Source: Sympetrum striolatum (lineage: Eukaryota; Arthropoda; Insecta; Odonata; Libellulidae). From it: a stretch of DNA of 64,000 nucleotides. Made by a program: the position numbers and the translations under genes. The notes under the pieces were generated by a model. The model ran no database searches. It was not told the origin of the DNA and saw only the letters and a list, made by a program, of their open reading frames with translations. Positions 50,108 to 62,200 of the stretch are shown one piece after another (the first letter of the stretch is position 1; every line of letters starts with the position of its first letter). Location: positions 35,183,849-35,247,848 of the forward strand of contig OX388345.1 in NCBI GenBank assembly GCA_947579665.1. The letters run 5' to 3'.

Positions 50108-50284
50108 ACGAAAATAAATAGAACTTTGTAGATTTTCACACTAAGGATTCATCAGGTATAGAGTACAGAAATGCAGCAGTACTATATCAGCACTAGTATA
50201 TACCTGATGATGGGCTGATAGCCGAAACCGGTCGATAAATACAATCCTTAGATTGAAAATCTACGAAGTTCTATTTATTTCCGT
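50108..50284. mobile_element. Fold-back element with best hammerhead-like motif
   Basis: The outer arms (50108-50149 and 50243-50284) are inverted over about 40 bp, sharing AAATAAATAGAACTT and GTAGATTTTCA. Inside them TTCATCAGGTATA (50148-50160) pairs with TATACCTGATGA (50199-50210). The + strand right half reads CTGATGA (50204-50210), TG, GGCT-GAT-AGCC, GAA (50224-50226), ACCGGT (50227-50232), C. The left half has the same flanks but lacks the stem and GAAACCGGT segment, an internal deletion. The element shares AACTTTGTAG-type outer sequence with the 37.09 kb element. Confidence 0.65.
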
Positions 50285-50997
50285 ATAGAATTCCGATCCA
50301 CGAAGTACGGCCGAATACGATATAATTTAGGGGTTAAAAGGTTCATATTTATGTGTGACTACGGGAGCTGGATTCCCACAGATAAAGAGAAGGGAATAAT
50401 ATCGACATAACTGGGACTCAAACCTATGTCTTCGAATATCTGGGTGGATATTTCTTTTATAATACATCTATACGTGAAAAGCATATGATATGAATATGAT
50501 CCATTTTTCTTTGCTTTTTATTTTGAATACTAGGAAAAGTTACATAGTGAAAACTAACTATACAAGGCATACTTAAGTTCCCTTCACGGATATTCTAATA
50601 AACAACTACCGGAAGCGTTTCCCGCTCCTAACATCCGGAAAACGGAAAACCAAAATTGCAAAATCATCGTATACCGTAAATAAACGAACAAAAAGCTCCA
50701 GTTGGGAGTTTTTCAACCTTGTTTCCTCCATGGCACACTCGCCCACGAACTTGAATTTCAAGACGCGCTGAACCATGCGTGTAAGGGTTTTTTTCAGTTT
50801 CAGTCCAAATTCATTACACGGAATAGTCCAAGTTTAGAGGGGCAATTTAGGTACAGTTGCTGGATAATACGCTACATATTCGATGAAATAAAAACATTAA
50901 GATCGCAAAATATTCAAATAATATTACTTTTAAGTAAACTTTCTCATAGATTCACTTACATATGGATTTCTCCAATTGGAAGAAAGAATATAAGGAG

Positions 50998-51176
50998 AGG
51001 GTTGAGTTGACTTTGCACCTAAGGGCGTGCACCCAGGAAAATTCCCAAAAGAACATTTTAATGGCTGGCCGGGTAGCCTAGATGGTTAAGGCAGCCTCCC
51101 TAATAGAGGAAGATCCCGAATTCGATTTCCGGCACTGTCAGACTTTTTACAAGTCCGTTTTTCCTTAGAAGAAAGA
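50998..51176 (+). mobile_element. tRNA-derived SINE, second copy, with inverted tail upstream
   Basis: The head contains a consensus A box, TAGCCTAGATGG (51073-51084), and a degraded B box, ATTCGATTTCC (51120-51130), then GTCAGACTTTTTACAAGTCC and TTTTTCCTTAG. It is the same family as the 28.0 kb copy. Just upstream (50998-51047) lies an inverted match to that family's 3' tail: ACTTTGCAC, then, after a 10-base insertion, CAGGAAAATTCCCA. The outer tail is therefore inverted in front of the head, whereas in the 28.0 kb copy the inner body is. Directly downstream begins a LINE fragment on the same strand. Confidence 0.65.
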
Positions 51177-51178
51177 AG

Positions 51179-51463
51179 TTCATGCTCGGATCTTTTCTTT
51201 TCTCGGTGTTCAAAAATTTGGAGTCGAGCTATATTTATTCCCTTTTCACTCGCAAAAGACAGCTTTCTATTAATACTAGATTAAAACGAAGTGGACCCGA
51301 GCAAATTATATATCCCACTCCTCGATTAAACATTTTCCTTAATTCATTTCAGATTGAAGGCTCTAAAGTGTAGAACTCTTTACTTGACTCTATAAAACAT
51401 TCCAGCTCGGTTAGAGTTTTCAAGTTAAAATTATTCAATTATCTATTAGCTACTGAGGCGTAA
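51179..51463 (+). pseudogene. Non-LTR retrotransposon reverse-transcriptase C-terminus (5'-truncated)
   Basis: The frame from 51179 to the TAA at 51461-51463 gives about 93 codons with one internal TAG at 51371-51373. Around it the peptide reads FLNSFQIEGSKV-stop-NSLLDSIKHSSSVRVFK, closing with LKLFNYLLATEA. In CR1/Jockey/RTE-like LINE polymerases the region after the thumb typically shows R-x-x-x-x-x-S-F-x-x-x-x-x-x-LWNSLP followed by a short helix rich in F and L; here TGG (Trp) has become TAG. This is a dead fragment of the protein that makes cDNA from LINE RNA at the target site. The catalytic YxDD region is absent. Confidence 0.6.
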
Positions 51464-51770
51464 ATGAGTATTTTGTGTTAGATGAGTTGTATCTCGTTTT
51501 TTCCCTCTCTTGTTGTCTGTCTTTGAGTTCTAAATTCTCTGTTTACCTATGCTGTGTTTTTTCTTTATTTCGTATTTTTGTATTTCCACATATTTTTGTA
51601 ATTCTCAGTTCATTCTTTTGTTCTTCGATTTTCCATACATTTTTGTATTTCTGTAGTGATTTTTTTAAAATTTTTTGTTCTCTGAGCATTATTGAATTTT
51701 GTGTAGCTCTATGGGAATATTACCCAGAGCATAATTAATTATTATTATATATGTATAGATAGGTACTACA
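51464..51770 (+). mobile_element. 3' UTR of the truncated LINE, ending in ATT-rich tail
   Basis: T-rich sequence continues from the reverse-transcriptase stop through CTCTATGGGAATATTACCCAG to AATTAATTATTATTATATA (about 51735-51755). T-rich 3' UTRs with short repetitive tails are usual for this class. The apparent Phe/Ser-rich frame in it is not a gene. After the tail, ATAGGT recurs several times to about 51826. Confidence 0.5.
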
Positions 51771-51829
51771 TATAGGTACAGATATCACCATATAGGTGTG
51801 CATATCGGTTTGTAAATAGGTACTTTGAA

Positions 51830-54800
51830 AGGGTCATTATAAAACATAGCTTCATAGATTCTATACTTCAAGTCTGAATCTGGATACACAGGGATTAAAC
51901 TGTGAATAGTGTTCTATAATACAGTAACTAAGAATTCCGTTGATTGATGAAGTATCTCGTAAAATTAAGCGGATAGATACGTCTCACCAAATATGCTTAG
52001 ATCTCTTGAATATCGCAATGCAACGAGAACTTAACCTACAGACTGAAAAGCTTACTAGCCAATAATTAAACCCGTGCCCCCTTTTCATCATCCTTGCCCG
52101 GACACCATGAGTATATTTACAAGCAACATATTCAATTTCTCAAGCGCTAATTATTTCGGCTCGCTCATAAATCCGAGAGCAATCCCTAAAAGGAAAGCAT
52201 TAACTCTAGAAAATATCCTCTACGTGTTGAAGCCTGTTCCAACGTATAATTTTCGGCAAGAAAGGAAAGCTTTCCCGTTTCTCGCCGCTATTAATCAAGC
52301 GATTAAAGGAGCCAAAAATTAATTATAATTCAACTCCAAACAGCTCGCTACACATCTAATAAACGGCTCTAGTGGTATATTATAACGGTCCCGGCTGTAT
52401 TGAAGATTTATAACGCAGAATCTGCACAAGCCATTCGCCAATAAATTTGGCACGAACTTAAAACATTGACTCGTATTATGGGATTACGGGTGGACTATGT
52501 GTCAAAACAGGATGGTAATTAAGCCTGGAGAACACTCATTCTCTCCTATAGAACCAGTAATATCGCATTATTAAAAAATCTCGCCTATAAGTAGGTAACC
52601 ATTGGGTGGGACGACCAAAATCGATGCCAGCTTTCATCGACGAGCTAGTCGGAGAATTACCCCATATAAATTCTAGCTGGCATTAATATTACCCTCGTTA
52701 GACCAATCCTTTGAGAGAAGGGTCAATGAAAGAGCGTAAGGCCTGCAAACGCACAAAGAAAAACACCTCTTTTCCTCTGCGCCTATGTATTTGAGCACGA
52801 AATCAACCGTTGAATGACTCCCTTTGCGGAAAAGAACGTTCGTTCGAGCGATAAACGCCGAGGGCTGAAAGTTGGTTCGGGGAGGGCGAGGAAACGATAT
52901 TATTGTTCGAAAATTTCGGCAATTCCCGCTCCCCCGAGCTACAATGGGTGTTCCGCGGGGCACGCCGTTCCCTCGAGACCGAAAATATATAGATGCGAGG
53001 AGAGGAACATTACACGGTCTGGATGGGGAAGCAGACGACATCTCTCTCTCCCCCAAACCACATCAAGCCCATAATGGAGAGCATCAAAAGAGTGACCCAG
53101 ACGGGGCTTGCACCGCGGGGATGTCGGGGGGGTACAAAGGGAAAAGAGGATTTGATACTAGGGCAAATGGATGAGGGAGGCGTGAATGAGGGGAGCTTAG
53201 GCAAGGTGCACGTGGAGGATTAGGAAATGGAGAAAACGAATGAACAAGATGGCGGGGGAAAATATCGAATATGAATGCACGGATAGAAGGACGATGTGGG
53301 GAAATAAATTGGGAGGATTAAGATGAACGAGGAAGGGAGGCTCAACTATATGAGGGAAAATATTAACGATGTCGGAAATGGGAGGACTTAAAGCGGAAAA
53401 TGGTACGTGCCTTCCATAATATAAAGATGGAAACATGCCCACGAAAATTCTTCTTTCATTACATCGAGCCTTCTTCAAATAAATTATATGCCCATCAATG
53501 GTTTGCTTAACAGACCTAAAATAAAATGTCTTTCCATCAGTCACTTAAAGTATCACTTAAGAATTCTAGTGTGGATGCATATGCTGAATAATTTATGTTT
53601 AACGCCAAGCTATTTATACATCTATAGCTTCAGCTAGCAAATGTGCTCTTTCGAGCCACGAGCTATCTTTCCATTGTGAAACAAAATCAAAGAAAAGTTA
53701 TCTGATGACATTCGCAGACGTTAAAACCCATACAAAAATAAAAATAACCCTATCCCTTCAATCTATTATGTCAACGCTTCTACAAAACTTAAATCTTTCA
53801 AATTGAATACAGAAATTTATATCTCTATACTTTCAAATTCAACTATGTTTCTGAACATTAGAAAAGCTTCAACCTCTTCGGCTTAAAACCACAACAATTT
53901 GATAGATAAATTGAAACCTAAGCATTGCATTCGCCTACTAATTCAGTTGAGTTTATATACTCACATACTTTTCTTTGAATAGATCAATGTAATGTCTGCG
54001 AAAAAGCAAATGTCGAGGAGATGACATGTAAGAGAAGATATAAGAGTAAAAGATGGGAAGATAAACATTGTGACGGGGCAGAAATATAATGACGACGAAG
54101 CAGTGCGGAAACAAACTCGCACCACGAGACAAACCACCGAGAGAAACAAAATTAAGGCAGCCCAGAAAGAGTCTCGAGCTTGCAGAAACCCATTCCACGT
54201 TCCGCGTATTGTTTACGGATGCGACGCCTGCCTCTTTTACGTCGCCATTCTTTGACCGGAAAATAATGAGATCCAATCCCTTGCGAAGCATCCCAGACGA
54301 GAACTCGAAAACGCCAAAAAGTCGACTTTCCTCGGAGCTTCACTCGGAAGACTCGGAAAAGCAAAACAAATGCACGCCAAAGTGCTATACGGAGAACTTT
54401 CTTCAAACACGTAGAAAATGTAGCTTTGGGTGAGCGAAGGGAAAAAAGTAAACTTTAAAACGAGGGTCAAAACCTTCGACATTTATACCCGAGTAAAGAC
54501 GCATTAATATGCTGCTAGTAGAGATGTAGTCTAGGGAATCCTTGGTTTAGAGAGTTTAACTATATGGGTGTGAAAGGTGGATCTTAAAAAACGAGGAAAT
54601 CGAAAGTTTGGAGACATTCGAGATGTGGCGTAGGATAGAGAAAATAAGTTGGGTTGAGAGGAAAACAAACACGGAGGTGCAGGAGATGGTTGGGGAAGAG
54701 AGGGTTTTAATTGAAGCAAATAAGTGTCGATGGCGAAAATGTCAAATATCGAGAGGAATGTGACTGCCATAGAAAGTAATTGAGGGTAGATTTTAAGGGA

Positions 54801-55190
54801 AAAAGGCAAACAATGTTGGATGATATAAAGGGAGGGGTAAGTAACCAAAACACGAAAGAAATGGCATTGAATTGGGTGTATTAAATGAACATGAAACCAA
54901 GGAAAAGTGGATCACATTAGTAGTAGATAACATAGTACAAGTGTTTAGGTGTGATCAGATTATTACTTCGTACCCGACATCGTAATTACCTTCAACCTTT
55001 TGTGAAATCCTCCGAGGTCTTACGACGGTATACCACGCCGGAACATCTTGTATGCCAACACAGCAGATAATTAGAGAGACCTAAATGGATACTTTACCAT
55101 TTAAGTGTTTAAGTATTAGCAAATAAATGCTTTGTACTCGTCATTGTTGACAACCTTATGAGTAACTCTTCACCGAGCAGATATTTCTCT
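51830..55190. other. Noncoding stretch with CpG- and purine-rich blocks
   Basis: A CpG-rich block lies at about 52.8-53.2 kb with four overlapping frames on two strands (up to 127 codons), and another at 54.07-54.44 kb. Purine-rich DNA lies at 53.15-53.35 and 54.57-54.84 kb. No domain, RNA gene or mobile element was recognised. Confidence 0.35.
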
Positions 55191-55199
55191 TACATTCCG

Positions 55200-55965
55200 A
55201 ATCTCATTTAAAACGCAAATCCTGCGAAGATCGACGCCCGGCCTTCGACGTCTGCGTCTTTGCTTCGTCTTGCAGACGCCAAAACCGAAATCCGCCCGGA
55301 GCCAGACGGAAAAAAACGACGACCCACGCAATGTCTCCGTGATTGCGTCTTCGCTGCCGAGACGCCGCAGAACAAAAAGGCGAGACGAAACAAAAGACCG
55401 ATGATTGATAAAAACTGTCTCCTCCGCGGCTGGGAGGTTTTCCGCGCACTCCGGCTCATGACTCTCAAAATTCAGCAAGGCATCGTTGTTGGTCCCATGC
55501 AGATTATCCCCCTCGATCGGCCTCCCGTGGTGATCTGGAAGGCGACCCGTGATCACAATGCTTGCCGCCGTATGAATATATCTTTTGGTAACGGCCCTCC
55601 TTCGCCCGGGGAGGAAACTCGAGAGGAGTGGCGGCTATAAGCAAATGATCCTTAATCGCACCCACTTTTCGAAGGCGGGCCTCGTTTGCAGAGGCAAGAA
55701 TGTGTCTCGCGAAGACCGGCCAATTACCGTGTTTACTGACTCAATAGGAGGGATCTGCAGAGGAGTGGCTCTTATCTTTGCGAACGGGGGCGGAAGAGAT
55801 GTCCTCCTTCTGCAGCAAGGGGAGCGTGCCTTCCCGACGTTTTATTCGGTCGAGAGTCGCAGTAAACCTTACCGTTGCATGAACCGCAATCCTGGCCAAT
55901 GTCTCGCAGTTCGAAAAGCTATTGGGATGATGCTACGAGCATATCTTTCTCAAATTCTTGCATAA
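55200..55965. other. CpG-rich block with long overlapping open frames
   Basis: This is one of the most CpG-rich blocks in the window. It has two 126-codon frames on the + strand (55260-55640 and 55585-55965, overlapping in different frames) and frames of 81-128 codons on the - strand. Their peptides are Arg/Pro-rich and match no family I know. The overlap of several equal-length frames favours composition over coding. A CpG island, a promoter or an exon of a fast-evolving gene cannot be excluded. Confidence 0.3.
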
Positions 55966-55969
55966 TTTC

Positions 55970-58440
55970 ATCAAAATATAAGCGTGTGTATGAGATTTTT
56001 ATAGAAAACTCCAGGTAAAAAAGGGAGGATATTATAAGGCAAATCAGGGTAGAATCTCAATATTTTACTTATAAAATCTCTCGGTTTTATCCTCTTAAAC
56101 GTAACAGAAGCGCACCATTTCACGATTCTTGACTTGACTAACAAACCATCTTCATAATCTGTTATATCATACCAAGTAAGAAAACAAAAAACAACGCTTT
56201 TTCATAGAAGTAATAACCAGCGAAATAGCTTATGCCTCCAAAACCATTTTGCTTTGGTGTACATGCAAAGGTTTCACATTCCCAAATTCCTTTCGTATCT
56301 AAAATTTTATCCATTCCTCTTTTTAACTCACAACAGTTTCTTCTGCTATTTTCCACACTAGCTTTTTGAACGAACTCAGCTCACTTTCTCCATGTAAGGA
56401 AACAAACATATCGAGTCTCTTTTTGCCCATCCAAATGAAAGTCGGCATTTCTCACCCATATTTTATATTTAGCTTTTTAGTAAACTATTTCCGGGTGTTT
56501 TGTGAAATCGTTCCGAAATCTCCTAATTCTTAAGAAAGATATAGTAAGAAGTATTAAATATGCATAACAGAATTCTTCCTTAATATTGAGCGCTTTCTAA
56601 AGCAGATGGAATTTCAAAATAATCGCTGCATGGCTAGGTTTAATTAAAAACTTCCAACATTTTCTGCGTGAAATATATTACTGGCAATAGTAACAACAGA
56701 AGGATTATCATGTGACTTAGAAACTTTGATTACTATAAAAAAATTCAATTTCATTATTGTAAGAGAGAGAGATAAAAATATGTAATATAATCATATCATT
56801 CATATAAAGAAAAACTTACGTTCCAAAATGAGTACATAAATATTTCATGGCATCATTCACCGGACAACTTCACCAATTAACAACGTTTATTCAAAAATTT
56901 AATTCCAATTAAATGAACCAAAATCCAGAAATACCTTAGCACTGCAAGAAAATGCTATCCGACCGTTTCAGCGAATACCAGAAGCTTTTCCCTTAATACG
57001 ATCGAAGAAAATTGTCGCAGTAAATAAGCGCAGCAAATAAACAAAAATCAAATTAAGGGCTACGGCCGAATTGAAGGTAAATATACCCATCGTTCGAAGA
57101 GGCTCCCGTTTAGATGCCCTAAAATGGACAGGGGAAATGATCGTGTCCCGAGGATGTTTGGAGGGATGAAATCATTTTCTCCCGATTCAAAAGGAAAACG
57201 GGAAAACAGATGATTCAAAAAACACTGATGAGTGGAGAAGAACTGTGTTTTAATCCGGAGCAAGGCAAACAACTCTCTCACGCCAAAGAGAGAAAATTTG
57301 AAATAGAAAATATCAATCGCTTTCCTACTGGCGAAAACCTCAATATAATGATGCGGTTATATGCGACACCTCCAGCACTCTTTAAAGATTGGATCGCATA
57401 TTAATTAAGCGCCGATAGAATAAGGATTCGGGATTTTCTGGATCGGCGGGTTCAGGCTGCCACCAACCTCTTAAATAATTCATAAGCGACTCTAATCGAC
57501 CTCAGAAAATTTATACTTATCGTTTTGGATCGCATAAACGGAGGAGATTGATATCTCTAAAGATGAAAAATGATCCGCCATAAAGAACTTTAAAAAGACC
57601 AAAGAGATGCCGCGAGGTACGTCTCGGAACTGAGAATATTTTTCGCTGGACCTTGAGAGCTTTACGGGTATGGAAACCTAAAAGAGGAAGGTCGAGAGAT
57701 AATGAACCTTATGATATCTTAATAGAAAGGTGCTGTACTGAATTTTCTCGTGAAACTTATGCATGAATGGGAACCATAAGATCCATTGCATAGGAGGTTT
57801 CACTACTCATTATACATTTTTAAAATATGAGGAAGAAAAATTTAAATCCATGTCCATATTTTTTCATCTATTAATCTATGTGAAGTATTTTTTAAATGAT
57901 TGTAATCACTGATGGAAATATAATTATATCTCTATAAAATTATCACTAGCCCCTCTAGTAGTATAGCATTTGGAGTTAAATTTGTATTTGCTAAGACAAA
58001 AATTATTTCTTAGAAGATACTGTTCAATGAAATAAAGGAAATGATTTAAATATAATAAAAATATTTGTACCACTAACCTTAACGTAAAAAAGTGGAATAT
58101 TTTTTTTCAGTTCATTTTAGTAAAAGTTGTTCTGTAATAAAGGTCCACAAAGATGAGGATAATTTGTTAGATTCTAAAGGAGAGGCTGTTAAGTAGTAGT
58201 ACATAGTAGAGAGCAAGGAATTTAAAGAACCTGAACCGAAGGTAATATACAAGACTCACGTATGCACTGCATAATGATAATAATCAGATATCTTTCACAC
58301 CATTATTTTCAATGAATTACGACTATAAGAATCATTATAGAGCTAATCCAACTTTAAAATTTCCCTCTTTATGAATAAATAAGAAATAAATAAAATCAAA
58401 TACTAAAATTAGTTATAATTTGTTTATTATAAATTATTAC
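55970..58440. other. AT-rich stretch, no gene recognised
   Basis: The stretch is AT-rich unique DNA with short GA-rich runs (GAGAGAGAG near 56765) and no frame over about 75 codons. No RNA gene or repeat boundary was identified. Confidence 0.4.
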
Positions 58441-59220
58441 TATTGTCATAGGAAGTTGATCATTGCGATATTGTTTTCTGGCTGCATTATATTCGATTGA
58501 TTTCGAAAACAACAGCGACAGACGTTAACATGTAAACTTTTGCCGCGCAGCTTTCTCAGAGCATCAGGGACGTATCCTTGGAAGGAGGAAAAATTTACAT
58601 CAGAAACATGTAACCCTTTCCGGAGAAAGTGGAGCAGACGGAGCCATCCATTCCTATCTGAAAGGAGTGAGTGAGGATGCACGGAAACAATCAAAACTCC
58701 ACTCAGAGTGGAAGGCCATCTTCCCCTCGCGATTGGACAGACGGACAAAAACGCAACCCTTTTTTCCTCCGTTTCATTTAAAATATCGGTCAGATAACTC
58801 ACTCGGTGCGTCAATCTCAGATAAAAGCTTTCGCCCTTAGAGGGAGAGACGGACGCCCAGGAATGAGATAAACGCGAGCGTCCTCCAATTTTTCAAGTCT
58901 CCGAATCTAAGAGACGTTATCTCGCGGGGCTTAACAATGCACGCGCTGACGCGGGGAGTGAAGGAGGCGAAAGAATGGAAGAGAGAACAGAAGAGAGCGG
59001 AAAGAGGAAGAGGGGATGAAGCGGTGTTTTGAGACTTCCCCTCGGCTTCTCCAGATGTCGGGGCGTGGCTGCATTTCTTACGGCGAGACGAGGGAAAGGT
59101 CGACTTTTAGGAATTCCGCGAATCTTCGCGTGTAACGCCCCTCCTCTCCGAGTTTCGCACATGGATGCAAAAATGCGAATCTTCAAGCGGAAAGAGTCGT
59201 AAAGCTAGAGGAACAACGGT
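58440..59220. other. CpG-richer block
   Basis: The block is CpG-rich with minus-strand frames of 122 codons (58446-58814) and 89 codons (58917-59186), neither with a known domain. Its composition resembles the other islands in the window. Confidence 0.3.
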
Positions 59221-59229
59221 AGCGGAAAG

Positions 59230-62200
59230 AAACTTAAATGTAAAATTGTTGCGACCGTTCCTCCTGAATCCGCTAAGCTAGAGAAACTAAATGTCTACGT
59301 CCTTGAGAACAAGATGAATTAAACGGGATTGGTGTACGCCTTTTCTTGATGTTTACCTAAGTTTTAACGTTTTAACTCCACCATCCAATAAGTTACAATC
59401 CACTCTATTAACATGAAATGGAGAATTATTAAAGATGCAATTTTCAAGCATACATGAAATTCAAGGCAGACCGGAGAAGAGCGTAATTTATCTCTTTAGG
59501 ATGAGAATTTATGATGAGCAAACGATTTAGATCAATTCATATCAATTCACAAATCTTACATTCAACTAAAAACGTGCAAATTAATACTCTGGACTAAATG
59601 AGCATGGGTTCAATCGGGATTAGCAATATTTCCTCTATGATGAAGTAATTATTCAAAAAACACAGAAGAAAGTAGAGGTGTATGCTAAAAGGCTATAATT
59701 AGCTGTTTCCGAACAAATATTAAATTAACTTTTAAGCGTAAGTCGCACTGAATTAGAAGCAAATATATCGTATAAGGGCTAAGAATACACTATCTATTTA
59801 TTCTAATTTTCGATTTTTTTATAACTTGCGTGGTACTTAAATATCGCTTCAATTTAATTGACAATAATTTGAATTAACTGTGGGTGTGTGAAAAATAATT
59901 ACACCAAACGACACATAAGGTCTTACATGGTGGTAAATATTCAACTCAACTCAATGAGATTAAACCCCGTTTATTGGACCACTAAAAATAATATGCATTT
60001 TCTTTCCCTTTTGAGTTGATTTATTCTAAACATGAAAACTCTTTCGTTTCTTCTCTTTTATATCCTGCACTTCCTCGAGTCTCCCATTTTCCTTCCCTTG
60101 CTGTTTCCCGAGTCGCAAACATCTATCGCTCCATCTCTTTTTCTCCCTCTCGTTTTATTTGCCTCCTTTTACTTTCTATCTTGTTATCTCTCGCCTTTCT
60201 CTTCCTTTATTTCGCTGCCTTAAAAAAGCCGCCGTCTTATTTTCTTTCTTGAGAGGTGATAGCGCGAAACGAGATGATGCCGCTTTATGGAGCTTTTCAA
60301 ACTCAGCCCTCCACAATGGGGAAAACACAGACAAAATTGGTGCACAAGAATAGTACGCTAGTTTTTCTCCAGCAACAAAAAAGTCATTCTTCCAAATGGT
60401 TAGTGGAATAATTATGAAATTTATTTCTAAAACCTCCGGATTCTGCTTGCACGATCGATTTTTATGTAGTTTATTCTTATTTTAACAAGATTCTTACAGA
60501 TTCATATACACAAATTTTTCACCAACACATCATTTTTATGTTAATCATTCTCACAAAGGTTAATGAGAGAAGAAACGTAAGAGTTTAACTTGTAAAACGT
60601 AACTAAAATCCAAACATGCAATGTTTTCACCTTAAAATTTCGAAGGCAGGTACTCATAAAATATCAAAATCGATAGCTTTGAAGGAATGTAGCCGAGTAG
60701 ATTAAATTATAATTAATTACTAATTAATTTCGTCCTGAATATGGAAGGAATCTATATTTTTTGGGGTTATGAGAATATGCTTGCTTGTTTATAATTAAAT
60801 AAATTTCATTGTAATAAAAAACACCCTTCATGATTCATACAGTAAAATTCTTTGTAGTTAGAAAATATTATCAGTAAGATCTTCAAATTATGATTTATAA
60901 AGTCAAAGAGCTAAGATTCAAGTATACTTGACAGCAAAGTTCGCAAAGTAAACCTACGAATCACATAAGCAAAGTAACATCAGAAAAATTAATTTTCAGG
61001 TAATCTTTACAAAACTTCTATCTAATACATAAAATTCGTCGTTGATTGATGAATTAAATCAAGTTACTGCTTCAAATACAGCTTAACTAAACATGGATTC
61101 AAGTGGCTTATTTTAACGAATCATTACTCAAAATATACCATAAGGCTGGAAAACTGAAAGATCTTTCGTAAAATATAGAATCAGCTAAGTGAGTGGCCAT
61201 CCATAAGCAGCTCTCTGGTTGATGTGAATTTAAGCAAAACGAAAACATCCTGGTTTAAGTTGGTTTGTTTATTTGCGCCTGTTGTTAGGCAGCTGTTTCA
61301 ACACTCGCCCTTTGTTAATTTACAGAGAAGCTTCGCATTTGCCTCGACTATTAAATGAGTACATAATCGCACTCACGGACACATAATTTCATTAAAAATT
61401 TGTTTAACTTAGTAAAGATAAAGACAATACTGCAAAAAAGAGGTAAAATCTAAATCTCTTTTATGCAGAATAAACGAAAATTCAATCTTCGCTAACTTTT
61501 TGTGCAAAAACTAAATCGAGTAGAAATACTAAATAGAAATCCGAGATAACAGCTTTTCTAAATTTTCTAGTTGTTTTCGGCTCCAAATTTTAATTCTTGT
61601 CATTACATTACTTGTCTATAATATTTGTCGATAATATTTCAATCAAATTTAACGAAATTTTACTATCAAATTCCGATTGAATAAAATTATTAGTAGAACT
61701 CGAGGTTGACTTATAGTTTATTCTCTACTGGAAAGTTGCTGAAACCAGTACTTCAACTTTTCAGTTCTTGATAACATAAAAATAGTAATTTTCCAGGTGA
61801 CACAAAAATAACTTCATTTATATTGGAGAAAATGACGACAGATAATTGGATAAACAGAAAAGAAGAGGTAAATTTGATAAACACCCTCAAGATATAATGA
61901 CACATTCATTTAATGAGGTGATAATGAACGTATAAATGCGATAAAATGATTAAGCGTCACTCATAAATTCAGACGATGATCTATTTCTTTGAAAACTCCC
62001 GCTCCCGCCTGCTGACATTCAGTGACCCAAATAAGAGAGGAATTTATACAAGTATAAAAGCTCTGTCTGAATTCAAGGCTGAAAATCGGCCTCCATCAAG
62101 GGAACTAGAGCGTTATGATAGAAAAAGAAGAGGCTGCCGACAAACGACTCATTTGTGGCGAAGAGAATCGGCTAGGGACTAAGGAATACTCTAGTTCTGT

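Noticed and set aside
50405..50430. Minus-strand GGTTTGAGTCCCAG, a possible B box
   Set aside because: One mismatch to the B box and no A box at a sensible distance; too weak to call.
61735..61775. Short inverted repeat ACTGGAAAGTTG / CAACTTTTCAGT
   Set aside because: The 12-bp arms are imperfect and within what AT-rich DNA gives by chance.
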